64,000 nt of DNA from Halobaculum roseum (GTDB taxonomy: Archaea; Halobacteriota; Halobacteria; Halobacteriales; Haloferacaceae), in NCBI RefSeq assembly GCF_019880245.1, contig NZ_CP082286.1, positions 824,521-888,520 on the forward strand. The letters run 5' to 3'. Positions within the stretch are counted from its first letter, which is position 1. Every line of letters begins with the position of its first letter. Position numbers and translations under genes: made by a program. This document shows, piece by piece, positions 52,619 to 61,454 of this stretch. Below the pieces are notes generated by a model. That model did no database searches. It was given only the letters and a program-made list of their open reading frames with translations, and had not been told where the DNA came from.

Positions 52619-52981
52619 CTACTCGTCCTCGTCGTCGGCTTCCGTCTCGATCACGTCGAGCACGTCGAGGGGGACGTCGCGCAGGGCGCCGCCGATCTCG
52701 CTTTTGGCGATGCGGGTGGCGTGCTCCTCGCTGTCGGCGTTGAACACCTCGATCTCCAGCATCAGTCCGACGAGCGCGGTCGAGGCGGCGATGAACGCCG
52801 AGTCGAACGGCTCCCCGCAGGCGGGACACGGCGTCGCGCCGACCTCCACGTCGACGAACTCCTTGTTCGCCTCGTTGAGACGCCGGCCCGCCTCGCTGAC
52901 CGCCACGCCGATCGCGTCGTCGATCGCCTCCACGTCCCGCACCAACCAGGCCGCCTCTAACGCGACGAGATAGTTGCTCAC
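52619..52981 (-). CDS. DUF555/UPF0212-family protein
   Basis: A 120-residue archaeal protein from the GTG at 52981 (MSNYLVALEAAWLVRDVEAI). It has the family pattern AIGVAVSEAGRRLN, VEVGATPCPACGEPFDSAF and LVGLMLEIEVFNADSEEHA. The single CPACG could bind a metal with partners from another chain. The function of UPF0212 proteins is unknown. The downstream HTH-CBS gene has its own promoter, so they need not be co-transcribed. Confidence 0.9.
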   Translation of the reverse strand: MSNYLVALEAAWLVRDVEAIDDAIGVAVSEAGRRLNEANKEFVDVEVGATPCPACGEPFDSAFIAASTALVGLMLEIEVFNADSEEHATRIAKSEIGGALRDVPLDVLDVIETEADDEDE

Positions 52982-53346
52982 AGCACACCTCCCCGGCCTG
53001 CGGACAATAACCCGTTGGTTCCGTTCGCGCGTGTCGTCGTCGACCGACGCTGTCTCATTGTACCCTGTCGGTAGCCACCGGATCGGGTTCAAAGTTGCCA
53101 CTCCCGCGCGCTCAGCGCGCTCGCGGCCGGCGCGATGGGAACGCGCACCGAACCCGCTGGTTCGCCGTAAGTTATGACGAACCCGCGCGTCAATCCGTCG
53201 AAAGGTCCGACTCTCAACGGCGGGAACCGGACGACGATCCCCGATCCCGGCATGAACGGTCGAACCGCAAGAGGGCGACGCGATCGTCGTCATCGGGGGA
53301 GCCGACACGTTTATGAGTGGGCACGGCTCCACGAGGTGATACCGGT
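52982..53346. other. gene-poor spacer between UPF0212 and the small membrane protein gene
   Basis: 365 bases, GC-rich. A 58-codon plus-strand frame (53174-53350) exists but is arginine-rich and featureless, so I do not call it. An ACGTTTATGAG element (about 53307-53317), 30-35 bases before the ATG at 53347, may be that gene's promoter. A GGGTTCAAA string at 53087-53095 recalls a tRNA T-loop but has no matching stems. Confidence 0.5.
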
Positions 53347-53556
53347 ATGACCCACGCCGTCCGAGCCGCCCGCCGCGCTGGCGTTCACGCGATCCACCAC
53401 CTGACCGTGCTCGCGGGGATCTGTGCGTTCCCGCTGGTACTGCTCACTCGCAAGGCCGGGGTGCGCCTCCCCATGGGAGCCGCAGTCTCCCGCATTCGCG
53501 AGACCTACGAGGCCGTCGTCGACGCGACCGGCGAGTCGACGAACGGGGGCGAGTAA
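53347..53556 (+). CDS. small membrane protein, unknown function
   Basis: A 69-residue protein (MTHAVRAARRAGVHAIHHLT) with one hydrophobic span (VLAGICAFPLVLLTRKAGV, residues 21-39) flanked by positive charges and a polar C-terminus (ETYEAVVDATGESTNGGE). It probably has a single span with the N-terminus inside. A TATA-like element precedes it. It lies about 190 bases upstream of the proteasome beta gene on the same strand, but psmB has its own promoter. Confidence 0.65.
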   Translation: MTHAVRAARRAGVHAIHHLTVLAGICAFPLVLLTRKAGVRLPMGAAVSRIRETYEAVVDATGESTNGGE

Positions 53557-53710
53557 CGGGCGCGGGTCCGACGGCCGTCTCCGACGGCCGACGACGACGG
53601 ATTCTCTGATTCTCTCGTCTCCGAGCGGCGGTGCTATCACCACCCGCGATGGCGACGAGGCCCCGGGGACCGAGCGATGGCGTCGCCGCCGACCGGGTTC
53701 CTCAAAGGGT

Positions 53711-53720
53711 GCATTTATCA
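53711..53720 (+). promoter_or_regulatory. TATA-like box for psmB
   Basis: GCATTTATCA, centred 30 bases before the ATG at 53745. Confidence 0.6.
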
Positions 53721-53744
53721 GCGGCGCTGCCCAACCACGCGTCA

Positions 53745-54470
53745 ATGCGACCATCTAGTGACCTCGCGGACCTCGACGCCATCGGCGGCGACGAAACCGT
53801 GTTCGGACCGGAACTCGGGGAGTTCCCCAACGCCGACGAGCGTCGCGCCCAGGCGACCGGCGAAGGCGAGATGAAGACCGGGACGACGACCGTCGGCCTG
53901 CGGACCGAGGACGGCGTCGTGCTCGCGACCGACATGCGCGCATCGCTGGGTCGCATGGTCTCCTCGAAGGACGTCCAGAAGGTCGAGCAGATCCACCCGA
54001 CGGGCGCGCTCACGATCGCGGGATCGGTCTCGGCGGCGCAGAACCTCATCCAGACGCTGAAGGCGGAGACGAACCTCTATGAGACCCGCCGCGGCAAGGA
54101 CATGAGTATGCAGGCGCTGTCGACGCTCACCGGGAACCTCCTCCGCTCGGGGGCGTTCTTCATCGTCCAGCCGATCCTCGGCGGCGTCGACGACGAGGGT
54201 ACACACATCTACTCCATCGACGCGGCCGGCGGCATGACCGAGGAGGAGTACACCGTCACCGGCTCCGGCTCGCAGTTCGCGCTGGGCGTGCTCGAACAGG
54301 AGTACGACGAGGGCATGTCCATCGAGGACGCGAAGCGCGTCGCCGCCCGCGCGATCAAGTCGGCCGTCGAGCGCGACACCGCCTCCGGCAACGGGATCAA
54401 CATGTGCGTCGTGACCGACGAGGGCGTCGAGGTCACGAAGCACAAGGACATCGACGAGCTCACCGCCTGA
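53745..54470 (+). CDS. psmB: 20S proteasome beta subunit
   Basis: A 241-residue N-terminal nucleophile hydrolase, catalytic subunit of the archaeal proteasome core. A 46-residue propeptide ends at GEMKTG, and autocleavage exposes the catalytic Thr of TTTVGLRTEDGVVLATD. Other active residues are the Asp in ATDMRAS and the Lys region VSSKDVQKVEQI. GSGSQFALGVLEQEYDEGMS is the conserved C-terminal loop. No alpha subunit gene is in the window. The PAC2-type chaperone gene at 35.7 kb may help assemble it. Confidence 0.97.
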   Translation: MRPSSDLADLDAIGGDETVFGPELGEFPNADERRAQATGEGEMKTGTTTVGLRTEDGVVLATDMRASLGRMVSSKDVQKVEQIHPTGALTIAGSVSAAQNLIQTLKAETNLYETRRGKDMSMQALSTLTGNLLRSGAFFIVQPILGGVDDEGTHIYSIDAAGGMTEEEYTVTGSGSQFALGVLEQEYDEGMSIEDAKRVAARAIKSAVERDTASGNGINMCVVTDEGVEVTKHKDIDELTA

Positions 54471-54567
54471 CGACTCGGTTCGTTCTCACGGTTCCGACGC
54501 CCGGTTCTTCGGTCCCGGATCCGCGGGACACCGACGTTTTTGCACCCGGACGGCGAACGCGACGCCG

Positions 54568-54984
54568 ATGGCCCCCGGCGAGCGGATCACGTCGATCGAC
54601 GAGGTACCCGAGCGCGGCTCGCACCTGTTCACCGTCAGCGACCCCCACGGCACCGACCGGGAGGTGATCCTGGTCCGCTGTCGCGAGGACCCCGGCGTCC
54701 GCGCGTGGGTGAACGTCTGTCCCCACGAGTACCAGCGCCTCGACCGCGGCCGGGGCGCGGCGATGCGCGACGGGGAGGTGATCTGCCCCAAGCACGGCTC
54801 CATGTTCGACACGTGCTCGGGCGACTGCGACAACGGCGAGGCCGCGGGAACGTCGCTGACGGCCGTCGACATTGCTGTCGACGACGGCGCGGTGTACCTC
54901 GCGGACGAGGACTACACCTACCGCCACGAGGGGGCGCGCGACGACGACGACGGGCCGAGTTCCACCTCACACATCGGCTTCTAA
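54568..54984 (+). CDS. Rieske [2Fe-2S] ferredoxin-like protein
   Basis: A 138-residue soluble electron carrier. The two cluster-binding boxes are CPHEYQRLD (CxH) and CPKHGSMFDTCSGDC (CxxH), about 27 residues apart, so both Cys and both His ligands are present. There is no membrane anchor, as in ferredoxin-type Rieske proteins of dioxygenase or nitrite reductase systems. No partner oxygenase is adjacent. The acidic C-terminus is halophile-like. Confidence 0.92.
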   Translation: MAPGERITSIDEVPERGSHLFTVSDPHGTDREVILVRCREDPGVRAWVNVCPHEYQRLDRGRGAAMRDGEVICPKHGSMFDTCSGDCDNGEAAGTSLTAVDIAVDDGAVYLADEDYTYRHEGARDDDDGPSSTSHIGF

Positions 54985-55029
54985 CTCGCGAAGCGGGCGG
55001 GGACAGTCACGGGCTGACCGACCCGAACG

Positions 55030-56625
55030 CTACTCGTCGAACCAGTCCGCGAACGTGCCGTCGAACAGGGTCTCGCGCTGTCGCTCCACGTACGCTCGCT
55101 GCATCGCGGGGATCGCGTCGCCGAGGTCGGCGCCGTCGTCGAGCCGGTCGCGGACCCGGCTGCGCTTCCACGCGGCAGGCGTGACGCCGCTCCCGGCACG
55201 CCAGCGCAGCGGTTCGAGGTACGACTTCGCCTCCGTCTCGGAGAGGCCGACGTCCTCCAGGCCGGCCTCGGCGTGCGACAGCAGGTCGTCGAAGATCGCG
55301 TCGGCGTCGGTCGTCTCGACGCCGTCGGTCGTGACCCACGAGAGATCGGCGTCGATGCCGTCGTGGACGGCCGCATAGAAGTTGTCGCGGGCGGTTCCCC
55401 AGTCGAGGTCATAGACGGGGTGGCGCCGCCGCGGCAGGCTCTCCATCAGGCCCGCGAACGCCGCGAGGAAGGCGATCGAGTCGCCGACGGTCGGCTGTGC
55501 GGGGATCGGGCGGAACTCGATGCGCGCGTTCGCGGCCGAGCGGGTCGCGCCCTCGAACACCGGACGCACCCAGCGCCAGTAGGTCCCGTGTTTGCGGCGC
55601 AGCGTCGCGAACGCGTCGTCGAAGCGGTTGCCCTCCCCGACGGGCATCGGGACGATCGTCGGGTCGGCGGCGACGCGGTCGACCGCCTCCTCGACGGAGT
55701 CGAGGTCCTCGGGGAACGTCACCTTCTCGGCGCCCTCCTCGTTGAGGACGGACTCGAAGACGGCGACCCGGTTCTCGTGCCAACCGTCGGCGAGGACGTC
55801 CTCGGCGGTCGCGTCGGCGGCGTACAGGTCCGCCGGGAAGAACGGGGCGTTGACGCCGAGGGCGAGCAGCGGCCCGGCGACCCGGAGGGCGAGGTTGTGG
55901 TAGCGGGGGATGTCCTCCGCGCTCGCGACCTGGTAGTGCGGCTGGATCGACGTGATGAGGCTCTCGGGCATCACCGTGTCCGCCGTCAGGTCGACGTGCG
56001 GGGCGTCGATCGAGAACGACTCCGCGCCGGGGCCGTTCGCCATCGCGTGATAGCGCACGGCGTCGCTCATGTTGGTCGCGATGCGGACGCCGTCGTCCTC
56101 GACGGAGTCGGCGAGGTACTCGCGGGCGGTCTCGCCGACCGGCGGGACCGTCCACATCGCGTCCGAGACGAGGCGCATCCCCTCGGCGCCGGTCGTCTCC
56201 TCGGCCGCCTCGAGGCGGGCGCGGACCTCCGCCGACTGCGCGCGCACGCCGGCGGCGTTGAGCGGCTGCGGGCTCGTCGTCATCTCGGCGTTGTGCAGCC
56301 CCAGCTCCTTCTCGAAGCCGATGAGCTCCAACAGGCGCCGCGGAACCCTGCTGAGACGGGGCGCGTTCACGTCGGCCGCGGTCGCTTCGCCCGCGTTCGC
56401 GTCGCCGTCGGCGTCGCCGTCGCCACCCTCACGCCAGCGACCCTCCGAGACCGCGTAGAACTCGTACTCCAGCCCGATGATCGACTGGTGGTTGTCGAAG
56501 GTCCCGTCGCGAAGCTCCGCCTTCACCGTCTCCGCGTCCGCCTCCGCCCGTTTTCGGAACTCCTCGGGGTCGGTATCCAACACGCTCCGGACCCTGGCTG
56601 CGAGATCCCCGTCGGCGTCGGTCAT
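55030..56625 (-). CDS. glutamate-cysteine ligase family 2 (GCS2-like) protein
   Basis: A 531-residue ATP-grasp-like carboxylate-amine ligase of the GCS2/YbdK group. It shows the N-terminal HQSIIGLEYEFYAVSEGRWR (Glu-binding EYEF), GLHNAEMTTSPQPLNAAGV (ExTSPQP), ITSIQPHYQVASAEDIPRYH, and ARIEFRPIPAQPTVGDSIAF (RxEFRPxPAQPT). Haloarchaea use gamma-glutamylcysteine as a major thiol, so its synthesis is plausible, though YbdK-like proteins vary in activity. It is longer than YbdK by about 150 residues, with a Gly/Asp-rich insert near residues 65-85. The ATG at 56625 is preferred to 56655. Confidence 0.85.
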   Translation of the reverse strand: MTDADGDLAARVRSVLDTDPEEFRKRAEADAETVKAELRDGTFDNHQSIIGLEYEFYAVSEGRWREGGDGDADGDANAGEATAADVNAPRLSRVPRRLLELIGFEKELGLHNAEMTTSPQPLNAAGVRAQSAEVRARLEAAEETTGAEGMRLVSDAMWTVPPVGETAREYLADSVEDDGVRIATNMSDAVRYHAMANGPGAESFSIDAPHVDLTADTVMPESLITSIQPHYQVASAEDIPRYHNLALRVAGPLLALGVNAPFFPADLYAADATAEDVLADGWHENRVAVFESVLNEEGAEKVTFPEDLDSVEEAVDRVAADPTIVPMPVGEGNRFDDAFATLRRKHGTYWRWVRPVFEGATRSAANARIEFRPIPAQPTVGDSIAFLAAFAGLMESLPRRRHPVYDLDWGTARDNFYAAVHDGIDADLSWVTTDGVETTDADAIFDDLLSHAEAGLEDVGLSETEAKSYLEPLRWRAGSGVTPAAWKRSRVRDRLDDGADLGDAIPAMQRAYVERQRETLFDGTFADWFDE

Positions 56626-56700
56626 GGTCCCCGATGCACTCGCGGCGTCCTTCAACCCGTCGAGGGAGCCCGTTCGTTGCTATCGTAATCGAGAACCAAG

Positions 56701-56709
56701 ATTTATAAA
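56701..56709 (+). promoter_or_regulatory. TATA-like box for the DUF6884 gene
   Basis: ATTTATAAA centred 26 bases before the ATG at 56731; one of the clearest TATA boxes in the window. Confidence 0.7.
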
Positions 56710-56730
56710 TGAATCCCCGGATCGTCGCAT

Positions 56731-57240
56731 ATGGAGACGTTGGGGCTCGTGCAGGCCGGCGCCTGTCCGTTCCGGGGGCGGGGGACCGCGGTCGATCGCT
56801 ACGCGACGGCCTTCTTCACGAAGAAGGCCGAGCTCGCCGAGCTCGTCTGCGACGAGTGGGTCGTCCTCTCGGAGCGCCACGGCGTGATCGACCCCGACGA
56901 GGAGGTCGAGGGCATCGACCGGGAGTTCACCGAGCTGGAGCCGGCCGCGCAGGCGCGGTGGTCGATGGAGGTGGTGAGCGATGTCGCCTCCCACGTCCGC
57001 AAACACGAGTACGAGCGCGTGATCGTGTTCGCCGACCGGCCGATGCGCGACGCGCTGAAGGAACGCGGCGGGTTGCTCAGCCGGATCGCCGCCGCCGGCG
57101 CGGAGACGGTCGAGCCGCTGGCCGGGATCGGCGGCCGCGAGCGACAGGAACGCTGGCTCGACGAGCAGCTCTCGATCCGGCGGGACGCCGCTGATCCGAC
57201 CGCGGCGGATCTCGAATCGGCGCCCGGCGATCTGTCCTGA
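56731..57240 (+). CDS. DUF6884-like protein
   Basis: A 169-residue cytosolic protein. ETLGLVQAGACPFRGRGTAV, YATAFFTKKAELAELVCDEW, VVLSERHGVIDPDEEVEGID and YERVIVFADRPMRDALKE resemble DUF6884 proteins, whose usual pattern is an N-terminal Cys motif, YTSxxFxK, LSAKHG and a late YxxAL-type helix. Function unknown; the family resembles nucleic acid-associated enzymes. It is followed by the DNA ligase gene about 150 bases later. Confidence 0.78.
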   Translation: METLGLVQAGACPFRGRGTAVDRYATAFFTKKAELAELVCDEWVVLSERHGVIDPDEEVEGIDREFTELEPAAQARWSMEVVSDVASHVRKHEYERVIVFADRPMRDALKERGGLLSRIAAAGAETVEPLAGIGGRERQERWLDEQLSIRRDAADPTAADLESAPGDLS

Positions 57241-57280
57241 GGGAACGTCGCGGATCGACCCTCGCGGCCGGTGTCGCCCG

Positions 57281-57340
57281 CTCCCGCACCCGCTTTTGCA
57301 TCCCCTCCCGCATCCCCTCCCGCACCCGCTTCTGCACCCG
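57281..57340. repeat. 24-base imperfect tandem repeat upstream of the DNA ligase gene
   Basis: A unit starting CTCCCGCACCCGCTTTTGCA (57281-57304) recurs with two changes at 57317-57340, separated by the 12-base partial copy CTCCCGCATCCC. It lies 49 bases before the ligase start, in its probable promoter region. Confidence 0.75.
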
Positions 57341-57388
57341 CGGGCGCGAGTCGTCGGAGTTATTCTCGCCGCCCGACTTCGGGCCGGC

Positions 57389-59275
57389 ATGGACTTCGCA
57401 ACGTTCGCCGAGCGCGCCGAGTCGATGGCCGCCGAGCCCGGCGACCTCGCGACCGTCGCGCTCGTCGCCGAGACGCTGGCGGCCGCCGAGGGCGACGCGG
57501 CGTCCGGGAGCGACGACCTCCCGGTCGTCGCGCGGTTCCTCCGCGGGGCCGTGTTCCCCGGTTGGGACGGCCGGACGCTCTCGGTCGGCCCGGCGCTGTG
57601 TCACGCGGCGCTGGCGCGCGCGGCCGGCGCGAACGTCACTGCCGACGACATCGAGGCGCGCCTCGCCGAGACCGGCGAGATCGGCGCCGTCGCCGCCGAC
57701 CTCGATCTGGGCGGCCAGACCGGCCTCGCCGCCTTCGCCGGCGGCGACGGTGCCGGCACCGGCGACGACGCCGACGGCGCCGGGAACGGCAACGATCTGA
57801 CCGTCCGGGAGGTGTACGACGAGCTGGTCGCCGTCGCGGAGGCGACGGGCGACGGCAGCGAGTCGTTCCGCGAGGACACGCTGTTCGGCCTGTTCACGCG
57901 CGCGAGCCCGGTCGAGGCGAAGATCCTCGCCAGGCTCGTACTCGGGGAGATGCGGATCGGCGTCGGCTCGGGCACGCTCCGGGACGCCACCGCCGAGGCG
58001 TTCCTCGGCGCGTCAGTGACGACGCCGACGGAGGAGCGCGACGAGGACGACCGAACCGAGGAGCTGGTCGCGCTCGTCGAGCGCGCGCTGCAGGTGACGA
58101 ACGACCACGGGCGCGTCGCCCGGATCGCCCGCGACGAGGGCGAGGAAGGGCTTCGGGAGGTGTCGCTGTCGGTCGGGCGGCCGGTCCGCTCGATGCTCGC
58201 GCAGTCGGGCACCGTCGCCGACGCGCTGGAGTCGTGGGAGGAGGCGGTCGTGGAGACGAAGTACGACGGCGCGCGGGTGCAGATCCACTACGAGGAGGAG
58301 GAGTCCGATCGGTCCACGGGCGCGGACGCTGATACCGACGACCTCGTCTCGATCTACTCGCGCAACATGGAGGACGTGACCGCCGCGCTCCCGGAGCTGG
58401 TCGAACACGTCCGCGAGCACGCGAGCGCGCCTGCGATCCTCGACGGCGAGGCCGTCGCCGTCGACGACGGCGGCGAGCCGCTCCCGTTTCAGGAGATCCT
58501 CCGGCGCTTCCGGCGCAAACACGACGTGGACCGGATGCGCGAGGAGGTGCGCGTCGAGCTCCGCGCGTTCGACTGCCTGCACGCCGGCGGCGACGACCTG
58601 CTCGACGCGCCGCTCGTCGAGCGCCACGACCGGCTTCACGAGGTGCTCGACGAGGGCGTCTCCGAGCTGCTGGTCTCCGACGACGCCGACGAGATCGAGG
58701 CGTTCGAGGCCGAGGCGCTGTCGGCCGGCCACGAGGGCGTGATGCTCAAGCGCCCGGAGTCGACGTACGACCCCGGGAACCGCGGGAAGGAGTGGCTCAA
58801 GCGCAAACCCGACGTGGAGACGCTGGATCTCATCGTCACCGGCGCCGAGTGGGGCGAGGGGCGCCGGGCGGAGCTGTTCGGCACCTTCGAGGTGAGCGTC
58901 CGCGTCGCCGACGGCGACGGGGCGCCGTCGGACGGGGACACCGGCGGCGACGCTCCGCCGGACAGCGACGACGGCAACGACGGGCGGTACGCCACCGTCG
59001 GGAAGGTCGCGACCGGCATCACGGACGAGGAGTTGGCCGACCTCACCGACCTGTTGGAGCCGTACGTGCGCTCGGAGTCCGGACAGCGCGTCGCGTTCGC
59101 GCCCGAGGCCGTGTTCGAGGTCGGCTACGAGGAGATCCAGACCTCCCCGACCTACGACTCCGGGTACGCGCTCCGGTTCCCCCGGTTCGTCGCGGTTCGC
59201 GAGGACAAGGCGCCCGCGGACGCCGACTCGCTCGCGCGCCTGCGGCGCCTCGTCGGAGCCGCCGACGCCGAGTGA
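57389..59275 (+). CDS. lig: ATP-dependent DNA ligase
   Basis: A 628-residue replicative/repair ligase. The N-terminal DNA-binding domain (residues 1-260) is followed by adenylation motif I, VVETKYDGARVQIH, whose Lys is adenylated. Then come SIYSRNMEDVTAALPEL (Ib/III region), ILDGEAVAVDDGG, FDCLHAGGDDLL, HEGVMLKRPESTYDPGNRGK (IV) and EWLKRKPDVETLDLIVTGAE (V/VI area). Two acidic Gly/Asp inserts, near residues 115-135 and in the OB domain near 510-535, look halophile-specific. It is an archaeal/eukaryotic-type ligase I. Confidence 0.95.
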   Translation: MDFATFAERAESMAAEPGDLATVALVAETLAAAEGDAASGSDDLPVVARFLRGAVFPGWDGRTLSVGPALCHAALARAAGANVTADDIEARLAETGEIGAVAADLDLGGQTGLAAFAGGDGAGTGDDADGAGNGNDLTVREVYDELVAVAEATGDGSESFREDTLFGLFTRASPVEAKILARLVLGEMRIGVGSGTLRDATAEAFLGASVTTPTEERDEDDRTEELVALVERALQVTNDHGRVARIARDEGEEGLREVSLSVGRPVRSMLAQSGTVADALESWEEAVVETKYDGARVQIHYEEEESDRSTGADADTDDLVSIYSRNMEDVTAALPELVEHVREHASAPAILDGEAVAVDDGGEPLPFQEILRRFRRKHDVDRMREEVRVELRAFDCLHAGGDDLLDAPLVERHDRLHEVLDEGVSELLVSDDADEIEAFEAEALSAGHEGVMLKRPESTYDPGNRGKEWLKRKPDVETLDLIVTGAEWGEGRRAELFGTFEVSVRVADGDGAPSDGDTGGDAPPDSDDGNDGRYATVGKVATGITDEELADLTDLLEPYVRSESGQRVAFAPEAVFEVGYEEIQTSPTYDSGYALRFPRFVAVREDKAPADADSLARLRRLVGAADAE

Positions 59276-59310
59276 CAAGACACTACTCGGGGGCGGTCGT
59301 GCGCCCGGAC

Positions 59311-59514
59311 ATGGACACACGCCGTCTCCTCCGCGAGTACCCGCTGCAGGCGTTGCTCGCCGCCGCCACGGTCGCGGCGCTTTTCGCCACGCTCGTCGTC
59401 GCCGCCGGCGGCGCCGCCTCGACGACGACGCTACGCCTCGGCGCGCTCACGTTCGTCCTGTTCGTGTTCACGCTCGGCTTCTCGGCGGGCCCGCTCGGGG
59501 AACGGTACGTATAG
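59311..59514 (+). CDS. small two-span membrane protein
   Basis: A 67-residue protein (MDTRRLLREYPLQALLAAAT). Two hydrophobic spans (QALLAAATVAALFATLVVAA and TLRLGALTFVLFVFTLGFSA) form a hairpin with a short turn, and it ends GPLGERYV. A GTG at 59299 would add four residues. It lies between lig and a hydrolase gene on the same strand, 35 and 25 bases away, so it may be co-transcribed. Unknown family. Confidence 0.7.
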   Translation: MDTRRLLREYPLQALLAAATVAALFATLVVAAGGAASTTTLRLGALTFVLFVFTLGFSAGPLGERYV

Positions 59515-59539
59515 GGGCGTCCCGACCCGACGCCCGGGC

Positions 59540-60316
59540 ATGACCGTCAGACACGACGACCTGCGAGTCACGTGGTACGGCTACGCCACCGCGCGCGTCG
59601 AGAGCGCGGACGGCACGGTCGTCTACACCGACCCCGGACGCTACGGCGTGCTCTCGGGCGAGTGGACGCCCCCCGGCGGCGGCAACCCGAAGGAGGCCGC
59701 GCACCCGCGCGCGACCGACCACCGACCGATGGACGCCGACCTCGTGGTCGTCACCCACGACCACCACTACGACTCCGAGGGGATCGAGCGCGTCGCCGCC
59801 GACGACGCCACCGTCGTCGTGTACGAGGGCGTCGACGCCGCGAACATCGACCGCGACGTGAAGCCCGTCGACGACCTCCCGTTCGACGTCGTCCGGATCG
59901 GCGAGGAGGATCACGTCGCCGTCGACGGCGTCGGCGACGTGTGGTCGGTGCCGGCGTACAACGAGCCCGACGGCCCGCACGCCGATGCCGACGGCTCCGT
60001 CACGCACCCGAAGGGGTTCGGCGTCGGCTATCGGTTCACCGTCGGGGCGAACGGCACCTCCGTGTTCTGGCCCGGCGACTCCGACGCGCTCGACGCGTTC
60101 GCCGAGATAGACGCCTCGCTGTTTCTCGCGAACATCTCCGGATCGGTGTGTATGAGCGCCCCCGAGGCGGCCGACCTCGCCGGGCGGATGGACCCCGACC
60201 TGGTCGTCCCGATCCACTACAACACGCAGGCGTTCCTGGCGGCCGACTCCGCGGCGTTCGCGAGCGACGTGGCGAAGCGATCGATCCCCGTCGCGCTCGA
60301 CGAGTCGGCGGAGTAA
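59540..60316 (+). CDS. metallo-beta-lactamase-fold hydrolase
   Basis: A 258-residue enzyme of the UlaG-like superfamily. The metal motif is VVVTHDHHYDSEG (HxHHxD). WPGDSDALDAF supplies the bridging Asp, and VVPIHYNTQAF the late His. The opening RVTWYGYATARVESADGTVVYTDP is typical of the archaeal subgroup. Substrate unknown. It differs clearly from the enzyme at 8.6 kb. Confidence 0.9.
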   Translation: MTVRHDDLRVTWYGYATARVESADGTVVYTDPGRYGVLSGEWTPPGGGNPKEAAHPRATDHRPMDADLVVVTHDHHYDSEGIERVAADDATVVVYEGVDAANIDRDVKPVDDLPFDVVRIGEEDHVAVDGVGDVWSVPAYNEPDGPHADADGSVTHPKGFGVGYRFTVGANGTSVFWPGDSDALDAFAEIDASLFLANISGSVCMSAPEAADLAGRMDPDLVVPIHYNTQAFLAADSAAFASDVAKRSIPVALDESAE

Positions 60317-60336
60317 CGGGTCGGGGCAGGTCGGGC

Positions 60337-60369
60337 CGAGTCGGAACGAGTCGGAACGAGTCGGGTCGG
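60337..60369. repeat. 10-base tandem repeat after the hydrolase gene
   Basis: CGAGTCGGAA occurs twice in tandem, followed by the variant CGAGTCGGGT, starting about 20 bases after the stop of the hydrolase gene. A short simple repeat with no evident function. Confidence 0.6.
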
Positions 60370-60470
60370 GGGCGTGAGCCCGCAGCACCGGCCGATGACG
60401 CCGCGGTGAAGCCACCTCGCATCGACACTGCACGCAAGCTACTTCCCCTCCGGCGAGTGACATTCCGGCG

Positions 60471-61454
60471 ATGCCCTCCCGATCGACTGCGGCCGGCGGT
60501 TCCCACACCTGCGAGGCCTGCGGAACCCGGATCGACCCCGAGGACCGGTTCTGTTCGGGCTGTGGCCGCCCCGTGGGTTCGACCGATCGCGACCGACCCG
60601 AGCGAGGCTCGGGCCGTGGACACGGGTCGCCCAGCGCGGAGGACCGCGCGTGGCTCCGCCGCCGCGTCGCCGACCTGCACGCCGAGGGCTGGGAGACGCT
60701 CTCCGACGACGGCGACCGCGTCGTCCTCCGCAAGCGCGGCGTGGGCCGGGTGCCGATCCACCTGCTCCTGTTCCTCCTCACCGGCGGCTTCGGGAACGTC
60801 CTGTACGCGTTCTACAAGTACACCTCGGGGGGCCCGCGCCGGGAGGTGTACGCCGACGGCACCGAGCGCCTCCGCGGCGGCGACCGAGGGTCGGGGATGG
60901 ATCTCCCGACCGTCGCCGGCGTCGGGCTCGGCCTCGTCGCGGCGTTCGCGGCGGCGGTGTGGGTCGGGGCCGGCCTGATCGCGAACGTCTCGGCGGTCGC
61001 GGTCGCGGTCGGCGCGCTCGTGTTCCTCCTCATCGCGCTCGCGACGGCGACGCTCCCGCGCGTCGCCCGCGACGGCGTGAAGTCGGTCCGGACCTTCGGC
61101 ACGGAACGCGCCGTCGACCGCGAGCGCGTCCGCAACCCCCCGGAACCGTGTTCGGCCTGCGGCCGGCGGGTGTTCCGCGGAGAACACCGCCGCTACGCCG
61201 AACGGTTCTACCTCGCGGGGCTACCGCTGTGGACCGGGAAGTCGGGGGAGAACGTCTACTGTTCGGCGTGCGCCGACGAGGCGAACGGGCCGTTCGGGGA
61301 CGACGACGATATCGACGCCGAGTTGGACCGCCTGCGGAGCGCGACCGAGCGCGAGCCCCCGGCCACTGATCGGTGGACGGCCGGCCGCGACGACGGCCGG
61401 GACGGAGACCGCGACGACGAACGCGACCGGGAACTCGACTCGAACGCCCGTTAG
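60471..61454 (+). CDS. zinc-ribbon membrane protein, unknown function
   Basis: A 327-residue protein. The N-terminal zinc ribbon has [19 protein letters not shown] (CxxC...CxxC). A polar domain (residues 55-100) follows. [19 protein letters not shown] is one span, and [20 protein letters not shown] and [20 protein letters not shown] two more. A second CxxC pair sits near residues 225-260 ([18 protein letters not shown]). The C-terminus is Arg/Asp-rich. It may be a membrane sensor or scaffold, but no function is known. Its end overlaps top6A by 4 bases, convergent. Confidence 0.78.
   Translation: MPSRSTAAGGSHTCEACGTRIDPEDRFCSGCGRPVGSTDRDRPERGSGRGHGSPSAEDRAWLRRRVADLHAEGWETLSDDGDRVVLRKRGVGRVPIHLLLFLLTGGFGNVLYAFYKYTSGGPRREVYADGTERLRGGDRGSGMDLPTVAGVGLGLVAAFAAAVWVGAGLIANVSAVAVAVGALVFLLIALATATLPRVARDGVKSVRTFGTERAVDRERVRNPPEPCSACGRRVFRGEHRRYAERFYLAGLPLWTGKSGENVYCSACADEANGPFGDDDDIDAELDRLRSATEREPPATDRWTAGRDDGRDGDRDDERDRELDSNAR

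Noticed and set aside
53080-53130. GGGTTCAAA resembling a tRNA T-loop
   Set aside because: No complementary T-stem, acceptor stem or anticodon arm can be folded around it.
53174-53350. 58-codon plus-strand frame whose stop overlaps the next small gene
   Set aside because: Arg/Gly/Asn-rich, no motif, and the downstream gene has its own TATA-like box inside the frame.
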